This document shows, in pieces, positions 21,857 to 33,615 of a stretch of 64,000 nucleotides of DNA (position 1 is its first letter; each line of letters opens with the position of its first letter). The stretch comes from Adiantum capillus-veneris. Lineage: Eukaryota > Streptophyta > Polypodiopsida > Polypodiales > Pteridaceae. A program made the translations under genes and the position numbers. The stretch covers positions 115,540,049 through 115,604,048 of the forward strand of contig CM043953.1 in the NCBI GenBank assembly GCA_014529385.2. The letters run 5' to 3'. The notes under the pieces were generated by a model. The model had not been told where the DNA came from and made no database searches. It was given only the letters and a program-made list of their open reading frames with translations.

Positions 21857-23092
21857 TCAATTCCTTCGATGTTTGAGAAGATTATCCTCACTCAATAGAT
21901 TCTTTATGTAAGCCTTTCCAGTTAAAGGCTTCAAGGATGCTATGGTGCAACCCAATTTTCTAGCTAAAGTTATCAATTGTGGTCCCTTCATGCTATGCAT
22001 TTGAGTTGCTTCTTTAGCCAGTGTTTCTTTGAGACTAGTCCCTTTAGATTGATCTTTGTTGCTTGATGTATTTGATAACTCCTCTTTGTCATTAAGCTTT
22101 TGTGTGGGTGGAAGCTTTTTTGTATTTATTGCCATATGCAACCATTTTAAGTGTGATCTCTCCAAACATCAACGACTACTTTGTACTCATTATCCTCAGA
22201 TAGTGAAGGTTGACCATAACAATCAGAGCAAACGACATTTTGAATATCCATAGGATCATCAAGTTGTAATAGGTATGGAAGGAGTTCATCCATCAACATA
22301 TTGTCAATGCTCTAATCCTCATCAAACTTTGCTAGAAATAATCAATTGTTTTTTGGTGAAGCACATCCCTTGTATGGAGAGTCATCAATAAGAATCATTT
22401 TTTGAGGATCACACTGAAAGAGTTGAGACATCTTTACCAATGGCTTGAACATTGCTAGAACATATGGAGTATTGGGTCTAAAAAACTTCTTTTTGTCACA
22501 AACATAACAAGATTGTTGATCCCAAATTGTAAAAAAGGGTAAGTCTTGTCCTGCTCTATTTTGTAATGCTTTCAATATTTAAAGAACATTAAATTCCTTT
22601 GCTGTTGACCATATCCCAACATTAAATCTCTCCAAAATGATCTTGAGAAAGTTGATGCATCTTGGCCTTAGTACAATATATTTTGTTGAGTCCAATTGAA
22701 TAGACTCATGTACTCTAGATGGTTTCAAGCATCGCCTTACTAACAAACCATTCAAATCCAAAACCACTGTCAACACTGATTTATTGGTAGTTGGGACTTG
22801 AACTACTAGTCTTGTAACTAGCTCATTGTTCTTAATCAGATGGTTGAAAGCTTTCATCCACTAAATCATTTATTGTAGCCTATTCACACGAATAAAATCT
22901 TTCATTTGCTACTTCATTTTTTGTAGGTTGCACCAAAGCAATACTATCTACTTGAACTTCAATGCTAGTAATCATCTCGGCTTCTGGTTGAATGTTGGTC
23001 AATGTGTGTGGTGGAACATCATCATTTTGTGGAATAGACCTATCTCTAGCTACCTCAATTGGTGTTGATTGTAGCACAAAAGTATTAACCAT
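21857..23092 (-). pseudogene. Broken FCP1/NIF-like HAD phosphatase gene
   Basis: The frame contains VVLDLNGLLVRR (the D-x-N/D-G loop seen in plant NIF-domain proteins), then VLRPRCINFLKIILERFNVGIWSTA, FFRPNTPYV and ILIDDSPYKG, the second HAD aspartate motif. This is the order of the FCP1/SCP phosphatase fold, which removes phosphate from proteins such as the RNA polymerase II tail. After it come LLPYLLQLDDPMDIQNVV and a C-terminal SAP-like stretch, MKGPQLITLARKLG. At least two in-frame stops cut the phosphatase frame (near 22577 and 22350) and the upstream part (23092-22880) is separated as well, so this is most likely a pseudogene, perhaps with lost introns. It ends about 430 bp from the reverse satellite block. 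Confidence 0.65.
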
Positions 23093-23540
23093 CTCAAATT
23101 TAGAATCTATTTAAAAACAAATAATGACAACTTAGTAATCATTGAATTAAAAATAAGTCTACATATCATACCAAGTACAAACATATTTAAGTAAAGATAG
23201 ACCGCTTTCAATTGATAAAGATGTGCTTGAGATTTGTTGAAGTACATCAAGAATGCATGGCATAATGTCAATTGATCTCATAGTCAACATATAACTCTTC
23301 ACCAACTTCTATGTTGCATGTAATTTCTACGCATATGTGACGATACTTTTCTGGCTTAATAAGTGTGTTGGTGGCTTTATATCATGGTGGCAACTTAGGA
23401 TCAAAAGTGAAACATACATTCGAATTGATATTAAGACCATAAGAACTATTGACATATCCTACCAAGTTTCCATCATCTACATCACCCACAATATACACAA
23501 ATTCATCCTCACAATCCACACTTGGATCCTCTAGCAAAGA
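23093..23540. other. No gene seen
   Basis: AT-rich sequence without convincing coding or repeats. Confidence 0.4.
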
Positions 23541-24060
<520 letters not shown>

Positions 24061-25014
24061 GTACAGAAGGTGAGTGACACACCCTAGCTTCCCTTTGAGC
24101 TTGCTAGGTCATTCTAGTTGAGTGTTTGCAACTGTTAGCGGCTCGCACTAGTTGTTGGGTAAGTTCCGGCTATGACTAGTATGGCTTTAGTGCACATTTT
24201 TGGCTTTACAACAAGCTCAAGGAGCATTCTGTGCTGCCTCTTGGAGATAATTATCTAATCTAGGAAAGATTTGTTTTGGTGTTCAGAAACAAGTTCTATT
24301 TTCTGTTTCTGATTTTGGAATCGGGTTTAGTTCTCGAAACGCAATTTAGGAATGTTTTGATTTCGTAATTTTGCAATTTCGTTTCCTGGTTATGCTGTGC
24401 ACATAAATTTTGGTTCGAGTCTATTATTCTAGTTTTGATTCAGGTTCTGTTTCTGGTTTTGGTTTTTGGCTGTTAAAATAGATTCTGTTTTTGGTTTTGT
24501 TATTTGTTATGCTGTTACTAGTTTGGGTAATTCTGTTCAGTTCTGGTTTTACTGATTTGCGTAAACTGGTTAGTACTCGAGACAGCTCTGGAAACTGGTT
24601 AGTTCTCATGTTTGCTGGAAACTGGTTAGTTTCTGGTTCTGTGTTAATCTTGTAAACTGGTTACTGGTTTGTAACCAGAGATAGTTTTGGAATCAGAGAC
24701 AGTTCAGGACAGATTCGGGTTCAGTTCTAGTTACTGGTTAGTTGACAGTTCTGGAAAGAAAATTACTGGTTAGTTTGAAAGATTCTGGTTCAGGTTGCTT
24801 GTTGATTTTTGGAACTGTTTACAGTTCTGGTTCTGGTTATTGGTTAGTTCTCTGGTTTGTAAACAGAGACATCTCAGGACAGATTCTGGTTTAGGTTGCT
24901 TTGCTGATTTGTGGAACTGTTCACAGTTCTGGTTACTGGTTAGTTGACAGTTCTGGCTTCAGGTAAGTAGAGACAGTTACTGGTCAGTTCTCTTGTTCTG
25001 TAATCTGTAACTAG
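24061..25014. repeat. Degenerate GGTTACTGGTTAG-type short repeats
   Basis: Many worn copies of words such as TTCTGGTTACTGGTTAG and GGAAACTGG, without a strict period. The pattern resumes briefly after element D (36297-36350), showing that D was inserted into it. No coding. Confidence 0.6.
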
Positions 25015-26639
25015 TGATAGCCGTTTTTCGGCTCTTTGTAATTGCCACAGTGAGTTACCTCACCCTACCAAAATCACCCAAACACTGTGGCTATCCCTAC
25101 CATTTCACTGTATATAGGCGTGCGTGAGTCACGGGACTTTTCCCATATCTTCTTAAAAACCCTCAGCTAGCTAGTCACTGGGCTAGGTGAGCCAAAAAAA
25201 CGAAAAATAAAAAAAACAATAAAAGTATATTATGGCCTCTTTGTGTGTAAATATTTCATTGTAAATATGGCCTAAATATAGGGATTTTTTATAATTATTT
25301 TGGTATTTTATTTAAATATTTCTACTTAGGTGTGTGTTTTATTAAACATATGTACACCTTCTTTCATCCTCTTACACCATAAGTATATTTTTTGCCAATA
25401 TGTACATACTCTAACCTTATATTTTTCCTTTATACAAATCACTCCCACATTTTCACCCTCACCTCGTGAAAACAAAAAATTGATTTCTACTCATTGGTCA
25501 AGTTTATTATATTATTTACTTGCATACCTTTTCTCTTTCACCCAAAATAATTCAAAGAGGGACCATATCATATGATTCCAATATCTTTCCATATCCATAA
25601 CTCCTCCATATTTTTATTATTATTTTTACTCATTATTCTAACACCATGTGCTCATTAAGCTAAAGTCCATGAATAGTCCATACACTAGTCCCACCATGTA
25701 TATATTTCTTTATTCACCAATAATCCTCCTCCATGCATGTGTCAAGGGCAACTTGGATGCTTTGTATTATGATATGACAAAGGAGGGGCTCACTCTTGGA
25801 TGCATTGTACAAATTCAACAAAGGAGGGGTCCACTAAAAGACTTTTGCAAGCATAAAAACAGGCTTTTTGGTGAGAATTTTGGCACCTATCTCCACTCCG
25901 AATTTGGAGCAGTGGTCAAAAGAGAAAATGCAGCCCACGCTTTGAATAATCACCTCAAATTTTTTCATGATTTTTGGAGCTACCAGCGGTGAGCTATGAT
26001 TTTTTGAGTGGACCCCAGTCTGCCCACTTTTTTCACAAGTAGCCCATAGTCTTCTCTCACCTCTTTCCACACTTCTACACACACACACACACACACATTT
26101 CTCTCAATCCCTCACTCAAACCTGCACCTTCAATGGTTTCTCTCACCTTCTTCACCATTAACCTCCCCACTTACTCCCATAGCTCTCATATGAGCTCTCC
26201 ATGTACATACACCATCTCTATGCCTCTCTCTATTACTTCCAAAGTACAATTCCATCTTACCCCTTATATATATACATAAATTCAGCATGTGTACCATGAT
26301 TAACCTCTGTAAATCAAGAGATATCATCAACGGAATTACCATTTTCATCGCGATAATCAACCTTGGCGGCGGTGGCGTAAAGAAGGGAAGACGAAGAAGA
26401 AGGTCGATAGTCATTTTGAGAACCTACACAAGTAAGTCCAAAACTTCTTCAAGCTTCACCATCACAAGGATTTTCTCACTTCATTCAACCATCTTACTTC
26501 AACCATCCACCTCATTCTACCCATTGTAAATGTAACATTAACTTTCTAGTGATTACTAACACTAACCACTAACATACTAACACAAAATAGCCATTGACCT
26601 AACCATAAAAGACACCTCACCTCAAGACATGTGTATAGT

Positions 26640-26678
<39 letters not shown>

Positions 26679-27694
26679 TACTTACTTTCACCTTATCTAC
26701 CATCAATAATGCTCTCTTTTGAGCCCACACCCATGACTCAAGCAGACAAAGAAGGCCCGCAATGTTTTGATATTCAAAAAAATCATAATCTTGATTTGTT
26801 AGCTTGTAAATTAGGATTTCTAATAATCTTAATGAGGGGTCTCCAACCTATAAATAGGCCCCTCTCCTTCTTGTAAAACAACCTCCAACATCTCACATAG
26901 CACCCCAACACTCTATGCGTGAGGAGAGACTTAGGTGTAGCAACCACTTGTGAGCTTCACTCTTGGTGTGAGAGAAGCCTTCAAGCTACACATTGCAAGT
27001 GAGAGAGCGTGAGTTCCACAAATCTCAAAACCACTATTGTACATGCTCCTTCATCATCAATAAATTGAGGTTTGGTGCATCAAAGGCGTGATTCGACGTT
27101 CAAATCTTCGTCCTTCCATTTGTGCAATACGGTTTGGTGAATTCAAGGTGACTTGTGTATTTTGAGTTTTATCGGTTGATCTTGATTTTAGAAAGTGTTT
27201 TAGTGTGTTTTTCATTGCCAGTTTTGTGTCCATTGTAAGAGGGTATTGTGGTGAGAGGTCTCCCACACCCTAAGACAGTGTGTGTGTGTTTTGGCAATGA
27301 TTAGCAATCACTAAGCATTGAGTGATTTTTGTACAAGTTCTACGATAGCATCATAACGAACCATCTCCATTTGCAAGTCACAAATAAGGTATTATGCAAG
27401 ATCCTTTCCTCTCTCTCTTCCCTTTGCTCTAGCTCTCTCTGGTCCATTTCATGTGTGTCTTGGTGTGAGGTTGCTTGTGTGTGTTGTGTGGTGCATCTTC
27501 TTGGTTGTGCCAAAATCTCTCTTGCGTCCTAGTTCGCATACCATAACTAGGTGGTGCCCCTATCTTGTTTGTGTTTGGCTGTGGGTTTGTTGTTGCGATG
27601 TGCTTGTGGTTGCCCCAGCCGCAATTGAGCAGCACGGGAGCCTTGAGGGGTGTTTAGAGGTCGCCTCTCTTGTTGCCCGCCCCGGACCGCCTCA
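25015..27694 (+). repeat. 5' LTR of element D (2680 bp)
   Basis: TGATAGCC start, CCGCCTCA end. It contains a CA run near 26077, a long CT microsatellite at 26642-26677 and a TATA-like CTATAAATAGG near 26849, a plausible promoter. Small open frames in it recur unchanged in the other LTR because the copies are nearly identical, not because they are selected. Confidence 0.92.
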
Positions 27695-27698
27695 ATTT

Positions 27699-27716
27699 TG
27701 GTGCCCCCACTGAGGA
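27699..27716 (+). other. Probable primer-binding site of element D
   Basis: TGGTGCCCCCACTGAGGA begins four bases after the LTR end. The TGG start fits pairing with a tRNA CCA end. It is not the common tRNA-iMet site, and I cannot name the tRNA by eye. Confidence 0.55.
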
Positions 27717-27771
27717 CAGACTTGTGTATGTTTTGTGTAGGCTCAACCTTTAGCATAATCAAGTAGCTTGC

Positions 27772-27984
27772 ATGAATCACGAGAATTTGTATGATCCCTT
27801 CATTCCCATTGCAAGGCAAAAGGTACACATAATTGTTAGTACTAAGTTGCAATTTCAACATGTAATTCGTAGAATTTTAGGTCCTCTTAGGTTGGCAGAG
27901 ATAAACGCATCAGTAAATCCTTTTATTTTGCCTCTCATTAGGTACGACCTTAGTTTGGACGTCTATATTTTTGTTTTGTTTTAA
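27772..27984 (+). CDS. First small ORF in the leader of element D (70 aa)
   Basis: A 70-residue frame with the C-terminal pattern NPFILPLIRYDLSLDVYIF. The next small ORF, 21 bp on, has the matching pattern NPVILPLIDYHRSFDVNIF, so the two are diverged tandem copies that agree at protein level. Both precede the gag start. They may be short upstream ORFs affecting translation or remnants of a duplicated coding piece. No known family recognised. Confidence 0.35.
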   Translation: MNHENLYDPFIPIARQKVHIIVSTKLQFQHVIRRILGPLRLAEINASVNPFILPLIRYDLSLDVYIFVLF

Positions 27985-28005
27985 GCATAAGGTCATGCAT
28001 AGACA

Positions 28006-28224
28006 ATGGATAATGGCCCAAGAATAGAGGTTTTCCCCTTTCATTTCACTCCACACATTAGAATAAACATTGCAATTAGTAGAAAAATCCATTTTCAACA
28101 ACGTATGGTGTTCATGTTTGGTGCCCAAAGAGTAGGAGAAATTCTCGCGTCACCAAACCCTGTCATCCTACCTCTCATTGATTATCATAGGTCATTTGAT
28201 GTGAATATTTTTATTTTGTTGTAG
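28006..28224 (+). CDS. Second small ORF in the leader of element D (72 aa)
   Basis: Seventy-two residues, tandem partner of 27772-27984. The common core is a PLI.Y..S.DV.IF pattern near the end, preceded by similar QRVGEI/LRLAEI words. It ends at TTGTTGTAG, 83 bp before the gag start. Function unknown; the pairing is the evidence that these frames are not random. Confidence 0.35.
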   Translation: MDNGPRIEVFPFHFTPHIRINIAISRKIHFQQRMVFMFGAQRVGEILASPNPVILPLIDYHRSFDVNIFILL

Positions 28225-28307
28225 AATAGATTGCAATTTAGAGAATATTATTGTGTAGATCTTTTAAAGAAAGAAAAAACAAAACGCGTCACTTTGAAAT
28301 CAATTCA

Positions 28308-31300
28308 ATGGAGAACCAACGCCAAATGTCTGGATATCCTCTTTTCTTTGGAGAGCCTGGAGAGGATGCAGAATTATTTTTGGCAAATTTCAAGATGTCT
28401 TGTCGTATCAAGAGGATAGTAACTGATCAAGAACGTGTAGAAATGTTTGAGGTAGTCCTTAGGAAAGATGCTAGCACTTGGTTTGACTCTTTGCCTGAGG
28501 AAGTTAAAGAAAATTACATGGAAGTTGTCAATCATTTCAAGAGATACTTCTTTGATCCCCAAAACACTCAAAAGCTATGGCAAGACATTGTTTCTCATAA
28601 GCAAAAAGACTTAGATGACTACTACTTGTACAAGCAAGAGTTCCTACGTCTTTGGGCTCTATGGATACGAAATGTTGCTAACCCTGGTGATGGTGCAGAA
28701 TTTCTAAAGAAGGAGAGGTTCATAGCCGGACTCTTTCCTGACCTTAAGGTAAAAGTTGAGGCGGGTGCACCTGCTACCTTTGATGCAGCTGAAACTAGGG
28801 CTGCTGAGAAATATAGGAAACTCAAGTGCTTAAGGGGGGAGGTTCCAATAGAAGGTCTTAGACCCAAAGGTAAGTCACAAGCATCAACATCTAAGGAGCT
28901 TCCTGAGGTAACGGTTGAAGTGATTGAGAAGTTAAATGAATCCTTAAGTAGCCTGTCAATTCACCTTGCACAAGCCGTAGGTCCAAAGGGACAAGCAAAG
29001 AAGTCTGAAGAGCGAGACCCACGACCTAGGAGAGTCTTGCAATGTTGGAATTGCGGAGAGTCTGGACATGGAATGTATAATTGTCCTTGGCCCCGTGGAG
29101 AGCCAGGGAGACCTAACTTGAATTACCCAGTGATAAATGCAGGAGAAGGAGCTGGTCAACAACCAAGGCTTCTACAAAGGCCAAATGGACCAAGACCACC
29201 TCCACAAGGGGTAGAAGGAGTTCCACCTTTGCCAGATCCAAATGTGCATGTGGTAGAGGTGACAAATTCAAATGAGGTTGACATGGAAGCCAATGGCATT
29301 AAGCGTGGCCGACGAAAAGGTAAAGAGAAAGAAGGAGTCACATCACAGAGTGACCATGGACAAGGCAAGAAGGCAAAGGAAACCAAGGAAACCAAGAGGA
29401 CTCGATGTCGTATCAACCTCCAAGACTTCCCTCTTGGACATGGTATGGCTCCGTACAACTTGTTGGAAGACATGAGAGGTAAGGGTCCTGATATTTCATG
29501 GCCTCAATTTCTTGCATTATGTCCACAAGTTAGGAGGGATTTAACAAGGGCAGTTAGCACTAGGAGAAAGGTAAAAGAGAGTGTGCCTGTTGTAAAAATT
29601 GCACAAGCTGAAATGAATGAGGACATTACACCGGTGCTAAACTGTTACATCAAAGGAAGATTGGTTAGGAAAGGTCTAGTGGATGGGGGTGCACAAATTT
29701 GCATCATGACAGAGGGACTCATGCAAAGACTAGGCATGCACATCCATGAGACACCTGAAATTAAGGTCAAGATGGCAAACAATAGCAAGGCTAGGTGCGT
29801 AGGCATTTGTAAAAATGTTTTTGTGGAGGCCTTTGGCATTAAGAAGGCAGTGGATTTTTATGTTATGTCGACCAAGGGAAGTGGTTATCCATTTATCCTA
29901 GGAAGACCATGGCTAATGAAAATGCGAGCTTTGCAGGATTGGGAGAGTGGGAAATTAATTTGCAGGAATGACAATCATAAGAAGGTTGTCTTTGACATGA
30001 AGGAGCAACGCCAAGAGGAGCTCCATGAAGAATCATCTCAAAGTGAGACGGAAGAAGGTTGGACCGATAGCACTTCAGAAGAAGAAAGTAGCAGCAGCAT
30101 TACTGAAGAGGAGTCTTCCATCGAAGTCATGGGGGTAAGGTTTAAGCCAAGCAACCAAGAGACCTCTTGTCAAGGCTTGGAGGATGTAGGTCCTCAAGAG
30201 AACGAAGGTGTTCAAGATGAAGGGATGCTGGAAGGTATGCTATCAACAACACTTACAAAGGATGAAAGAGAGGAGTTCAAATGTGTGCTAAGGAAGTTTC
30301 CTAGGCTTTTCGCTAAAGACTACACCGATGTGCGTGGAGTAGATGCTGTTCAACACAAAATTGAGTTGAAGCCAGAGGCCACACCTAAGGCTCAGAAGCT
30401 ACGAAGGCTAGGAGTCATCAAGGAGCAAGCTTTACTCAAGGAGGTAAGAAAGCTTCTAGCAGCAGGTTTCATTTATCCAGTGGAGAATTCGGAGTGGGTC
30501 TCTCCTGTTGTTGTCACTCCTAAGAAGAACGGCAAGTGGAGGGTGTGTGTGGATTACCGTCCCCTCAATGAGACAACAAAGAGAGATCACTTTCCCCTCC
30601 CATTCCAGGATGAGATACTAAATGAAGTAGCTGGTCATGAGAAGTACACTGTGTGCGATGGTTACTCAGGTTACTTTCAAATAGGGATTGCACTGGAGGA
30701 TCAATTGAAAACAACCTTTATCACTCCTTGGGGTTTTTATGCTTTTAGAGTCATGCCATTTGGTCTGACAAATGCTCCTGCAACATTCCAACGTTTCATG
30801 AATATGGTGTTTCAAGCATTCTTTGGAAAGTCAATTAGGGTGTTCATTGATGATTTCTGTATTTATAGCTCAAAATCATTGCATCTACAAAGGGTAGAAG
30901 AAGGTTTAAAGAAGCTCTACGACATGGGAGGTCAACTCAACCCCGACAAGTGCCATATAGGTGAGGATGAAGTAATCTTGCTTGGTCATAAAGTTTCTTA
31001 CAAAGGCATTGAAGTGGATCCTTCGAAGGCAAAGGCTCTTATTGAGCTACCATCACCCAAGAGTCTTAAGGAGGTCATCTCATTCATTCAAAAGGTGAAG
31101 TATATGTCACGCTTCATTCACTTAGCCTCGGAGTTACTTCACCCTTTGCAAAAGTTGACACAACAAGTAGAATTTGCATGGTCTGATGAGCTTGAAGAGT
31201 ACTTTTGTAACATTAAAGTCATTTTGTCAGAGCTACCAACACTCATGCCTCCTTGTTGGGAGTACACATTCTTTGTTAGTTCTAGTGCTGGGAAAGAAAC

Positions 31301-33587
31301 AATTGGTGCTGTGTTGCTACAACAAGATCCCCACAGTACAAGGATGCGACCCATCTACTTTGCTAGTAGGGTCATGAATGCTTTGGAGAGAGACTACACA
31401 GAAGCAGAACTCATGATGCTTTCTCTCATGTTTGCGGTGAGAAAGTTTAGATCCTACCTGTTACCAAAACCTTTTGTAATTCTCACTGCAGAAAATTTGT
31501 TCCCTTGGGTGTCATCTCAAATGAATCTTAGTACTAGGATCTCAAAGTGGATTATGGAGTTGCAAGAGTTTCAATACTCTTTCAAGGTAGAAGATAGTGT
31601 GCGTGCACAATTGGCAGGGATTCTCACTTATAGGGTGCACGAAAAGGAGATTAAGGTGCCTGAAGTAAATACCCTATTATTGCCACCACCAAAAAGTATT
31701 CCTAATGCTTTTACTTTGTTCTTTGATGGAGCTTTTCGTCGAGCCACAGGAAAAGCAGGGGGAGGGCTAGTGTTGCTCAACCCAAGTGGAGAGGTGGTCA
31801 TGAAAGAGAAGTTCAATCTACCAAGTTCCGCTAGCAACAATGAAGCAGAATATGACACTCTACTTCATGGTTTGAAGATGTGCATTGGCCAAGGGATACA
31901 ACGCCTCATGGTAAAGGGAGATGCACTTCTCATTGTTAAACAGATTTTAGGCATTTGGGCATGCAAGAATGAGAGCTTACGGACAAAAGTTCATGCCATT
32001 CGTAGATTGTTTAATCAATTTGAAGAAGTGCAACTATATCATATTCCTAGGAAACAGAATGAAGATGCTGATTTACTTGCACAACAAGCCGTTGCATGTG
32101 TAAAGAAAGAAGTGCAGGTCATCATGGTGGCGGCTGCTGTGAAGCAACCGAGGTACCAGGGATTGGAGTCATTGGCTCCCATCATTGGCTACATTTTGGA
32201 GGGTGAGTTTCCACCAGACTTCACAAAAGCTCAGAAGAGGAGACTCATGAAGAAGGCAAGCGTATATCTCTTCCTAGAAGGCTCCCTCTATCAAAGAGGG
32301 AAGGATCAAGTGTGCAGACGAGTACCAACTATCAAGGAAATTCCAGCCATTCTAAAAGGTTTGCATGAAGAGGCATGTGGTGGTCATTTTTCCCAAGAAT
32401 CAACTGTGAAGAAGATTTTGCTTGCGGGGTATGTTTGGCCAAGCTTGCATGTGGATGTTCAACATTGGTGTAAAAGCTGTCACAATTGTCAGATAAATGG
32501 AAATAGAAGGTTGGTGCATGGCCCGAGGCAAATAGTGCTTGCAAATGGACCCTTTGAAAAGTGGGGCATTGATGCTATGGGTCCTTTGCCTAGGACAAAA
32601 AATGGTAAACTCTACATTCTAGTGGCTGTAGACTATATGACTAGGTGGGTGGAAGCTCAAAGTGTGGCAAGAGTGAATGAGAGGACAGTTAGCAAGTTTG
32701 TGTACACTCACATTTGTTGCAGATTTGGCACACCTTTGGAGATTGTTTCTGATAATGGTCCAGGGTTTAGGAAGGGCTTGCTCACAGAAGTTTGTGAAGA
32801 GCTTCACATTCTACATCGTCATAGCACACCATACTACCCACAGTCAAATGGTTTGGTGGAGAAGGCTAATGGTGTCATTGCAGGAATCATTAGAAAGATG
32901 GTGCAAAACAAGACAAAATTATGGGATGACTTCTTGGATGGTGCCTTGTGGGCATATCGAACCACATATAGGGAAGCCACGGAGTTCACACCATTTCACT
33001 TGGTCTATGGTCAAGAGGCTTTGCAGCCTATCGAGCTCAACATTCCAACAATGCGACTTCATGGCAAAGGAGCACAAGATGATCAAGAGGTATGGATGGA
33101 TCGACTTCTTACGTTAGTGGAGCTTGAGTGGAAAAGAGAAGCAGCATACGAGTGCTACAAGAGGAAAGCCACACAAGCGAAAGAAACGCACGACAAGAAA
33201 CTGAAGGACAAAGGCATCAAGGAAGGAGAGCTTGTGCTAAGGTATGACAATCGACTTGACAATCGTTTTGATGCCAAGTTTGAAACTAGATGGCAAGGGC
33301 CATACATAGTCAAGAAGGCTTTCAATTCTAGTTACTATCAGCTTATGGACTTGAATGGTAAAGAGCACTCCAGGAAGGTAAACGGGTATCGCTTGAAGCC
33401 CTATTTGAGTCGCCTTCTACCAAAGGATCTACCAAAGATCTGTCGAAAGGCCGCTGTCTCATGTAAGTATTGTTACATGAAGCATGAGTGTAACTCCAGC
33501 CAAAATTCTGAGGGGCCAAACAATGAAGATCTCGTCAAGGACTCTAAAGCACTCTCTTTGGAAAAGATGCTCTATGATGGTACATGA
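28308..33587 (+). CDS. Gag-pol polyprotein of element D, Tat type
   Basis: One frame of about 1759 codons from the first in-frame ATG (MENQRQMSGYPLFFG); the open frame reaches back to 28251. Order: gag capsid-like region (about 28330-28860), zinc knuckle CWNCGESGHGMYNC (29041-29082), protease with LVDGGAQICIM (about 29676), acidic linker, RT with KWRVCVDYRPLN, FGLTNAPATFQRF and FIDD (30530-30860), RNase H (about 31270-31570), second RNase H starting LFFDGAF (31719) with SNNEAEYDTLL, integrase zinc segment (about 32358-32490), and core with GIDAMGPLPR, IVSDNGPGF and NGLVEKANG. No chromodomain. Gag and pol are in one frame, as in many Tat elements. It looks whole; the first RNase H looks worn, as is usual where a second one is present. 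Confidence 0.92.
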   Translation: MENQRQMSGYPLFFGEPGEDAELFLANFKMSCRIKRIVTDQERVEMFEVVLRKDASTWFDSLPEEVKENYMEVVNHFKRYFFDPQNTQKLWQDIVSHKQKDLDDYYLYKQEFLRLWALWIRNVANPGDGAEFLKKERFIAGLFPDLKVKVEAGAPATFDAAETRAAEKYRKLKCLRGEVPIEGLRPKGKSQASTSKELPEVTVEVIEKLNESLSSLSIHLAQAVGPKGQAKKSEERDPRPRRVLQCWNCGESGHGMYNCPWPRGEPGRPNLNYPVINAGEGAGQQPRLLQRPNGPRPPPQGVEGVPPLPDPNVHVVEVTNSNEVDMEANGIKRGRRKGKEKEGVTSQSDHGQGKKAKETKETKRTRCRINLQDFPLGHGMAPYNLLEDMRGKGPDISWPQFLALCPQVRRDLTRAVSTRRKVKESVPVVKIAQAEMNEDITPVLNCYIKGRLVRKGLVDGGAQICIMTEGLMQRLGMHIHETPEIKVKMANNSKARCVGICKNVFVEAFGIKKAVDFYVMSTKGSGYPFILGRPWLMKMRALQDWESGKLICRNDNHKKVVFDMKEQRQEELHEESSQSETEEGWTDSTSEEESSSSITEEESSIEVMGVRFKPSNQETSCQGLEDVGPQENEGVQDEGMLEGMLSTTLTKDEREEFKCVLRKFPRLFAKDYTDVRGVDAVQHKIELKPEATPKAQKLRRLGVIKEQALLKEVRKLLAAGFIYPVENSEWVSPVVVTPKKNGKWRVCVDYRPLNETTKRDHFPLPFQDEILNEVAGHEKYTVCDGYSGYFQIGIALEDQLKTTFITPWGFYAFRVMPFGLTNAPATFQRFMNMVFQAFFGKSIRVFIDDFCIYSSKSLHLQRVEEGLKKLYDMGGQLNPDKCHIGEDEVILLGHKVSYKGIEVDPSKAKALIELPSPKSLKEVISFIQKVKYMSRFIHLASELLHPLQKLTQQVEFAWSDELEEYFCNIKVILSELPTLMPPCWEYTFFVSSSAGKETIGAVLLQQDPHSTRMRPIYFASRVMNALERDYTEAELMMLSLMFAVRKFRSYLLPKPFVILTAENLFPWVSSQMNLSTRISKWIMELQEFQYSFKVEDSVRAQLAGILTYRVHEKEIKVPEVNTLLLPPPKSIPNAFTLFFDGAFRRATGKAGGGLVLLNPSGEVVMKEKFNLPSSASNNEAEYDTLLHGLKMCIGQGIQRLMVKGDALLIVKQILGIWACKNESLRTKVHAIRRLFNQFEEVQLYHIPRKQNEDADLLAQQAVACVKKEVQVIMVAAAVKQPRYQGLESLAPIIGYILEGEFPPDFTKAQKRRLMKKASVYLFLEGSLYQRGKDQVCRRVPTIKEIPAILKGLHEEACGGHFSQESTVKKILLAGYVWPSLHVDVQHWCKSCHNCQINGNRRLVHGPRQIVLANGPFEKWGIDAMGPLPRTKNGKLYILVAVDYMTRWVEAQSVARVNERTVSKFVYTHICCRFGTPLEIVSDNGPGFRKGLLTEVCEELHILHRHSTPYYPQSNGLVEKANGVIAGIIRKMVQNKTKLWDDFLDGALWAYRTTYREATEFTPFHLVYGQEALQPIELNIPTMRLHGKGAQDDQEVWMDRLLTLVELEWKREAAYECYKRKATQAKETHDKKLKDKGIKEGELVLRYDNRLDNRFDAKFETRWQGPYIVKKAFNSSYYQLMDLNGKEHSRKVNGYRLKPYLSRLLPKDLPKICRKAAVSCKYCYMKHECNSSQNSEGPNNEDLVKDSKALSLEKMLYDGT

Positions 33588-33599
33588 ATATACCATCAT

Positions 33600-33615
33600 C
33601 CAGGGGGAGGGCTAA
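33600..33615 (+). other. Purine-rich tract before the 3' LTR of element D
   Basis: CCAGGGGGAGGGCTAA directly precedes the TG start of the right LTR at 33616. Position and G/A richness fit the plus-strand primer. Confidence 0.7.

Noticed and set aside
26130-26529. Small ORFs conserved between 25.0-27.7 and 33.6-36.3 kb
   Set aside because: They lie in the two LTRs of element D, which are almost identical because the insertion is recent; conservation says nothing about coding.
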